NCBI GenBank assembly: GCA_963576565.1
Contig: OY755046.1
Location: 55,965,471-56,029,470 of the forward strand
Source: Aspidapion aeneum
Lineage: Eukaryota; Arthropoda; Insecta; Coleoptera; Brentidae
Direction of reading: 5' to 3'
DNA: 64,000 nt
This document shows, piece by piece, positions 58,374 to 64,000 of this stretch; position 1 is the stretch's first letter; each line of letters starts with the position of its first letter. Position numbers and translations under genes: made by a program. Under the pieces are notes generated by a model, which had not been told where the DNA came from, did not search any database, and saw nothing but the letters and a program-made list of their open reading frames with translations.

Positions 58374-58550
58374 TTCAAAAATCAATAACATAATTTTAAT
58401 CTTAATTTTCTTGAGTGATTTCAAGACAAAAAGTTCATATAAATATAGGTCCACAAACGCTTAGTTTTCAAAATACAGTGTTAAATTTTTTTTTATAGTT
58501 CCTACAGTTTTTAAGATATTTATCTCAAATTTGGCATGTATATTTACTTA
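58374..58550 (+). mobile_element. One end of a TACAGGGTGTTTC element
   Basis: Begins TACAGGGTGTTTCAAAAAT, the same type of terminus as the foldback elements at 25351 and 54734; it stops where the CCCACATAGCAC element begins. Confidence 0.4.
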
Positions 58551-58661
58551 CCCACATAGCACAATCACGTGTTTACAACGTAAAAAAGGCGTGAGAAAAA
58601 AAAACGTTGATTTTAAAAGCTGCTAGAAAAAAACGTTTATTTCATATATGAAAACAAACCT

Positions 58662-58830
58662 CATGGGCGCACCCAGGGGAGGGGGACCGAGGCCCGCCCC
58701 CCCCCAAGCCTTAGATATTTTACATATTTTCGACATACTTCAGAAAAAAACACAAAAAATAGCTTAAAATTCGACATCAGGAGGCTTCGACCCCCCCCCC
58801 CCCCAAGACATATTCCTGGGTGCGCCACTG
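58662..58830. mobile_element. hAT-like MITE, GGGCGCACCCAGG family, copy 2
   Basis: Left CATGGGCGCACCCAGGGG, inverted right CAGTGGCGCACCCAGGAAT. The copy at 47740-47780 reads through the same point without it. The duplications (CAAACCTC/CAAGCTTC) have diverged. Confidence 0.8.
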
Positions 58831-59166
58831 CAAGCTTCATAGGTGTGAGGTTATAATAAATGTTAACGTTATAAAAAATACCGTTGCAAAAAACTGCGTT
58901 TTAATAACGCCATTATCAAATTAAAACAGCAATGTTTTTACGTAAGTTTCACGTTTTTTATCAATATTAAAATCACATTAGATTCACGCCTTTTCTACAC
59001 GAATTTTAAAACTCGACTTGCATTGCTTTTTTGAATATTTTTGAGATTTTACTAGCAGCAGCGAATGAACCTATTGTCGGGATTTTTCACTTTGACGAAA
59101 TCTATCAGGCAGTGCTTTGGCCTCTAAACTCGAAAAATTTGTTAAGGAACTGATCCCTGATCCACG

Positions 59167-59875
59167 AACTCTCGCGGCTACAGACTAAAATGCACTCTAG
59201 CTCCTTCGATTTCGAGGTTATGTTTTAATTGTTTTGTTTTTGTTTAAATAGCCTGGAGCATGGAATAAATAAATTTCTTCGATGGTGGAAGTGTTTGAAG
59301 TCCTTTCGAGTTTTAAAAATTAGTATTAAAAATATTTGTCGTGTCGTTAGTTCGGTCAAATTTAATTCAAAATAGCGCTAGTAACGAAATAGGGTGTCTT
59401 TCTAACATATTTTTTCAAAAAAAAAACTTCCCTGACTTCTTTCGCGGGATCCTAGCGGGTGTGAAACAAAACCGAACTTAACCGAATCGAATTATCGGTT
59501 TAGTTCGGTTTGGTTTCACAACCTCTGGGATGCCGGTTCGGTTCAGTTCCGTTCCGTTCGGTTCGGTTCGGTTTTGTTTCACACCCGCTAGGATCCCGCA
59601 AAAGAAGCCAGGGAAGTTTTTTTTTTGAAAAAATATGTTAGAAAGACACCCTATTTCGTTACTAGCGCTATTTTGAACTAAATTTGACCGAACTAACGAC
59701 ACGACAAATATTTTTAATACTAATTTTTAAAACTCGAAAGGACTTCAAACACTTCCACCATCGAAGAAATTTATTTATTCCATGCTTCCAGGCTATTTAA
59801 ACAAAAACAAAACAATTAAAACATAACCTCGAAATCGAAAGAGCCAGAGTGCATTTTAGTCTGTAGCCGCGAGTT
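59167..59875. mobile_element. Foldback element with ~330-bp arms
   Basis: 709 bp, ends AACTCTCGCGGCTACAGAC and inverted AACTCGCGGCTACAGAC; perfect 8-bp duplication GATCCACG (59159-59166, 59876-59883). The arms match almost base for base from the ends into the centre (GACTAAAATGCACTCT, CTTCGATGGTGGAAGTGTTT, GATCCTAGCGGGTGTGAAAC), meeting at a GGTTC-rich loop. The centre is related to the 50659-51717 element. Few differences between arms indicate a young insertion. Confidence 0.93.
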
Positions 59876-60162
59876 GATCCACGATCACGACGCATTTGTT
59901 ATTAACCTGATAAAGACATATTAATATTCTGTGAAAGTGTTTAATGTTAAAAAATCTTGTTTAGCTTTTAAGAAAAACATAATGTATAGATAGATATAGA
60001 GATATTTTGTCTTGCCTTGAGCGCCATCTTTAAAATTGTCTTGAAGTGTTGTAGTCTTAAACTAGTGAACTTTTATAACTTCCTTTCGCGTCTCTTTTAA
60101 GTTAAAAAAATGTTATTAAAAAAACGTGACCAAAAAAGACGCAGAAAGTTAGTAGGTTTGAG

Positions 60163-60300
60163 AAGGGGGACGGGGGGTTGACCTTGCGTTACGCTTAATG
60201 TTTCTTTAATGTATTTTTTCTTAAAAATGCGTTACGAGGGGGAGAGGGGGGGGTCAAAAATCCTGAATTTTTGCGTTACGTAATTTAAGTACGTTCCCTT
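60163..60300. mobile_element. MITE, TTAAATTACGTAACGC family, copy 4 (truncated left)
   Basis: Right end TTGCGTTACGTAATTTAAGT ACGTTCCC, with ATGCGTTACGAGGGGGAG subterminal block as in copy 1. The left terminus is missing at the junction with the previous element. Confidence 0.6.
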
Positions 60301-60620
60301 ACTCCCAAAAAAAATTAACCCTCCAAAGATAAAAATTATCGACGCCCCTGTGTAACTTTGATCGCTAAGGGTAAAATATTTAAGCAAAATATTAAAAAAT
60401 GAACTTAAGTATTATTGAAGTAAAAAAAAATAAAACAATCACAAAATATTTAAATTTAACTAAAAATAAATATAAATAAAATTTAAAACAATTTATCAAA
60501 TTTAAAACAATTCACATAAAGCCTAATTTAAAAAAAAACTAAAAAATTAAAATAAAGAAATAATTAGCATAAATCTACTTTTAACAGTCCAGAATAATTT
60601 TCAAAACTTGAGAGGACTAT
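60301..60620. other. P450 3' flank, AT-rich
   Basis: This is the 3' untranslated/flanking side of the P450. Several A/T-rich words are present, but I could not pick a poly(A) signal with confidence. Confidence 0.4.
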
Positions 60621-62156
60621 TTAAACTCTTTTAAAATCTAAATAAATTTCATCCTTAGAAGAAGTTACAAAATGCATCGGGTTGAATTCTAGAGGATCCT
60701 TGGTCTTAATATTAAGACTAAATTCAAAGTTTTTTAATATCATGACTAACCCGACTTTACTTTGTAAAAGTCCAAATCTGAGACCTAAACATTGTCTTGG
60801 GCCTTCGCCAAAAGGAAGATAAACACATTTTCCATTAATTGATTTGATATTTTCTGGATTAAATCGTTCTGGATCGTATTTATCTGGATTTGGATAGTAT
60901 TGTGGGTCTCTGTGTACACCAGAAACTGGAATCCATACAGTGGTACCTTTTTCTATGGTTACCTCGGAGTTGGGAACTTTGTAATCTTTGGTACAAACTC
61001 TTGGAATGATTCCCAGTACTGGATATTTTCTCATGGTCTCACTTACAACCATATGGAGGTAATCCATTTCGTTTATTGCTTCATACGTTGCTTCACGATT
61101 ATGTTTTTCTAATACTTCATTAATAGAGTCTCTTAATTTCTTTTGTAATTCTTGGTTACGAGCTAATTCGTATAGAGTAAAAGACATCACATTGGAAGAT
61201 GTGTCAAACCCAGCCACAAAGAATAAAAAGCATTGTGCTGCAACCTCTTCAATTGTCATTTTTGACTCACCTAAATCGTTCTTCAGAAGATCTCCGGTAT
61301 CGTTAATTTTGCCTTGGTTCTTCAGTTGTAGCAGTAGTTGGAAGAAATCTTTTCTGACCACATTATTTTTCTCGCGATATTCAGCGTTGCTTTTGACGAT
61401 ATTTAAAAAGAACTTTTCTGTTTCTGGTTTTGACATTTTAATTCCCAGAAACTCTACAACACCTGAAGGGAGGAGTGGTAGTATTACACTTTTAATTGGT
61501 TCCCATTTAGATGGCCTGCTGAAAAGTCGTCCTTGTTCGCGAAACTCGGCATTAGGATTTTTAATACTGTTACATTCTATTCCAAAAGCAACGTTCGCAA
61601 TTATATCTGTTGTTAATCTAGCTAAACCATCAACAATTGGTACTGGTTCTTTTTTGTTAACATACCCATCAAGCATAATTTTTAGTTCTTCAGTACATAC
61701 CGCCATTGTTTGAAACATCATCTTCATTTTTCCACTGGTAAAAGTTGGAGTTAGGTTTTGACGCATTTTCTTCCATCGAGCGCCCTCAAGGTTGAACAAG
61801 TGTTCATTTAGAGGATCGACTTTTTCATTATGAAAGAATCCATGGTCCATAAAATAGTCAAAATCTTTAATGAAAATATTCTTTAGCAGTTCTGGGTCGA
61901 TTGGAATAAATGTTTGACCCTGGAAGAAGAAAGTCCCACCAAAACCAAGCTTTTTGTTTTGAATTTCTTTGTACGTGTCCACTCCGAATTCAAAGATTGA
62001 TTGGGATTTGTTATGGACGATATTTTTTATGGCATTAAAAAGCCCTTTGGATCTTTGTAACTGATACACACCTCGATTTGGCCAATAGTCATCGACGTAC
62101 TTGGAAATTAACTTGTAGATCAAAATAACAGCTACGGTAGCTATTAATAAATACAT
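60621..62156 (-). CDS. Cytochrome P450, CYP6-like, intact single exon
   Basis: Encodes a 511-residue microsomal P450 monooxygenase, the usual length for the insect CYP3 clan. The N-terminus (about residues 2-17) is a hydrophobic ER anchor. Visible motifs in order: C-helix WxxxR (W128-R132), the stretch LTPTFTSGKMKMMF (135-148) typical of CYP6, I-helix AGFDTS (315-320), K-helix ExxR as ETMR (373-376), PERF (429-432), and the haem loop FGEGPRQCLG (449-458) with C456 as thiolate ligand. The start is the first ATG, directly before the anchor. No frameshift or stop interrupts it. CYP6 enzymes typically oxidise plant toxins, insecticides or endogenous lipids with electrons from P450 reductase; the substrate cannot be read from sequence. 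Two oddities: the usual proline-rich hinge after the anchor (FPFGN-like) is not recognisable after residue 25, and there is no intron although many CYP6 genes have one. It could be a naturally intronless paralogue or a functional retrocopy. It is surrounded by mobile DNA. Confidence 0.95.
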   Translation of the reverse strand: MYLLIATVAVILIYKLISKYVDDYWPNRGVYQLQRSKGLFNAIKNIVHNKSQSIFEFGVDTYKEIQNKKLGFGGTFFFQGQTFIPIDPELLKNIFIKDFDYFMDHGFFHNEKVDPLNEHLFNLEGARWKKMRQNLTPTFTSGKMKMMFQTMAVCTEELKIMLDGYVNKKEPVPIVDGLARLTTDIIANVAFGIECNSIKNPNAEFREQGRLFSRPSKWEPIKSVILPLLPSGVVEFLGIKMSKPETEKFFLNIVKSNAEYREKNNVVRKDFFQLLLQLKNQGKINDTGDLLKNDLGESKMTIEEVAAQCFLFFVAGFDTSSNVMSFTLYELARNQELQKKLRDSINEVLEKHNREATYEAINEMDYLHMVVSETMRKYPVLGIIPRVCTKDYKVPNSEVTIEKGTTVWIPVSGVHRDPQYYPNPDKYDPERFNPENIKSINGKCVYLPFGEGPRQCLGLRFGLLQSKVGLVMILKNFEFSLNIKTKDPLEFNPMHFVTSSKDEIYLDFKRV

Positions 62157-62243
62157 ATTAACTCAGTTGTTTTCTTAACACTAACTTTTCAATTATTTTG
62201 TTACAAAAATGTAAATCTAACTTACTTTGGTAAACACTTTCTC

Positions 62244-62262
62244 AGACTATATAATCATTTTG
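62244..62262 (-). promoter_or_regulatory. Candidate TATA box of the P450 gene
   Basis: On the minus strand GATTATATAGTC lies about 95 bases before the P450 start codon, which would leave a 5' leader of roughly 60-70 bases. This is a motif match in AT-rich DNA only; no transcript evidence is available. Confidence 0.3.
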
Positions 62263-62449
62263 ATTATTTTATTGCTGTATCATACTAATATACAGTATGT
62301 CTACTAAAGGTGAAATATTTTTTTTAATAAGCTATAACTAATTGTTCTGAATGTTAAAAAAATATTTTTAATTTAATATTTTTTCTGGTTTTGGTAGGTT
62401 AAGGAGCTATTTGTACAGGGTGATTTTTAATAAACGTACCTCCCCATAA

Positions 62450-62485
62450 CTAGAGTCCCTGTATGTTGACATACAGGGACTCTAG
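62450..62485. repeat. 16-bp perfect hairpin
   Basis: CTAGAGTCCCTGTATG, loop TTGA, CATACAGGGACTCTAG. It lies ~300 bp upstream of the P450 start codon, just after a TACAGGGTG motif at 62414. Confidence 0.9.
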
Positions 62486-62629
62486 CCATAACTTTGTTAT
62501 TATTTGTAGGATGGGTTATTCACCATTTTTGACATTTAAAACTTTTGACAGCTCTCATTATACTATCCAAGTTACAAAAAAATCGAGCTTTTTTTTTATT
62601 TGGAAGTGGAAGTATATATAAGGCCAACC

Positions 62630-63236
62630 AAGGCCAACACAAAAATAGAGGCCACGACCCTGAAAAAATCAGCTGTTCTCCCGAGGCTGAATTTTACATT
62701 GGGTCTTATGGGAGGTCAGACATTTTTTTATGATATTTTCAAAATGGCACTACAGATTTCCGTGAAATTTCAGTGAAATATTCTCATACACCATCCCGAT
62801 ATTCCATCAAAGGTTTGTAAGGACGCAACGTGACTAAAAGGTTAAAATCTTCAAGATTTAGCATTCCTTATTTTGAATTCAAATTACCCGCCATGTACCT
62901 GGCAACTGTTATATTTGACATGTATTTGACTTTGTCATCTGTGGTTGTCACATTCGCTTCTGCTTTAAACTTAATTTTTGTGTGAGCTAATGAAGCGGCT
63001 ATGAAAAATTAAGGATTACTATACATTTAAAAAAAAATTTCTGCCAGAATAAAGTAAAAACAATCTCAAAAACGGCTTTATTTTTAAAAAAATCAAATAT
63101 TCATGAACCGTCATTCCAACTTCAATATTTTAAAGACAATCAGCTGTGTCGTAACGTGACCATCAAACAAAAAATCTGCCCCGGATGTGACGTCAAGAAA
63201 GTGGAGGATCGTGGCCCGTCCGTTTTGATAGCCCTG
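62630..63236 (-). mobile_element. hAT-like MITE, CAGGGCTATCAAAA family, copy 2
   Basis: 607 bp, the reverse complement of 55010-55618 over its full length. Duplications GGCCAACC (62622-62629) and GGCCAACG (63237-63244) match at 7 of 8. It sits about 470 bp upstream of the P450 ATG. Confidence 0.9.
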
Positions 63237-63244
63237 GGCCAACG

Positions 63245-64000
63245 ATTATAAACACACAGGATTGTCTATTTGCTCGAATCTTTTAGCGGTAGGCGGCGCC
63301 TTGCCTACGTCACTAGTGGACCTCTGCTCAGCGCGCTTCGTTTAATACACATTGCATTCGTGAGTTTTCCCCGCTTTTTTCTTGCTTATTTGCAAACAAA
63401 TTTTTTATTCGTGTTAGTAAATAAAATTAATAATTTCATTTATTCAAAACAAATGATTTGATAAATCAAGAGTTTGCTCTGAGAGCTGAATTTTCCTACC
63501 AGACAATATGTTGGAGTTTCTTTTTTAAATAGTTGAAAGTTTTAGAATAGAAGTGGGATTTTTTCTAAAAGTTTAATCAATTTAAATCATTAGATGTATA
63601 ATGTATTGTTTTTGTTGCGGATATAATAAAATACACTTATATTATGTAGTAACAAAAAGATTTGATATTTCAGATCTAAAATTGCAATATTTATTATAAT
63701 ATTATATCAAAAACCAGTGAGTTTTTGGAGAAAACAGCCAAATAAGATGTGTTTTTCAACTTCTTATGCTTTAAATCAATAGATTTTCATAAGTTTTTTT
63801 TCAAATGATTTAGATTGTTTGTGTTATGAGTTGTTTTTATCCCACCCAGCGCCCGTTTTCACTCCTTCTTCTGTAACATGTCTCAGAAAACTTCTATAAA
63901 GAGACTAAAAAAACTTAAGAAAAAAACTAAAACTAAACTTGGAGAAACTGTCTACAAAATAAATTTTCCAAAAATCAGTTAATTAAGAGAAGTACTTTTG
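63245..64000. other. Unassigned AT-rich DNA
   Basis: No gene recognised. A 34-codon lysine-rich frame at 63878-63982 is too short and simple to call. Confidence 0.4.

Larger units (their letters stand above)
58551..60162. mobile_element. CCCACATAGCACAA element, copy 2, with two insertions
   Basis: Aligns with 46867-47865 in reverse orientation over almost its full length (CCCACATAGCACAATCACGT, AAAAGCTGCTAGAAAAAAAC, GCAGTGCTTTGGCCTCTAAA, ACTAGTGAACTT). It is interrupted by a hAT-like MITE and a foldback element. Its far end is cut off by the MITE starting near 60163. Confidence 0.88.

Noticed and set aside
61192..61713. 173-codon plus-strand frame
   Set aside because: It is antisense to the P450 coding sequence and has no family motif; a mirror frame.
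63878..63982. 34-codon lysine-rich frame
   Set aside because: Too short and compositionally simple to support a gene.

Overview
This is AT-rich, gene-poor animal nuclear DNA, most likely insect. It holds one intact host-type gene, a CYP6-like cytochrome P450 on the minus strand (60621-62156). Almost everything else is transposable-element (TE) wreckage: non-LTR retrotransposon ends, Tc1/mariner/pogo, hAT-like, PIF/Harbinger and THAP-bearing DNA transposons, MITEs, long-armed foldback elements and satellites. The insect call rests on the CYP6 signature and the TE repertoire. A beetle is possible, but I cannot name the species.

Layout. 0-12 kb: hAT-like MITEs (308-525, 1719-2247), a TE nuclease-like ORF fragment (862-1707), a ~3 kb element with G-rich ends and no recognisable coding (2397-5440), a ~310-bp tandem repeat (6040-7500), LINE reverse transcriptase pieces (8065-8590, 8860-8925) and a ~168-bp satellite with a ~496-bp higher-order period (8930-10775). 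12-25 kb: MITEs, two LINE 3' ends (15495-16085, 20237-20640), the same satellite in inverted orientation (17693-18500), a foldback element (21893-23340) and hAT-like/TA-target MITEs. 25-34 kb: a 2-kb foldback element (25351-27352), a LINE fragment, a Tigger/pogo remnant and a ~253-bp tandem repeat that carries a hammerhead-ribozyme-like core (31370-32560, with a relative at 24650-25120). 33-46 kb: an element with an acidic ORF, a Harbinger inserted in a mariner transposase gene (37106-38300), a tRNA-type SINE, LINE ends, and a TIR element with two inward-facing first exons, one encoding a THAP finger (45066-46308). 46-60 kb: several layers of nested insertion, including three more long foldback elements (50659-51717, 54734-56332, 59167-59875) and a mariner (56512-57374). 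60-64 kb: the P450 gene, and a hAT-like MITE about 0.5 kb upstream of its start codon.

The P450 is the only gene I expect to make a working protein. The other coding pieces are mobile-element remnants and do not form a host pathway. Several insertions can be dated relative to each other because the window also holds a related uninterrupted copy of the target or a clear target-site duplication (TSD). The two most unusual signals are the hammerhead-like tandem array and the high density of long inverted repeats.
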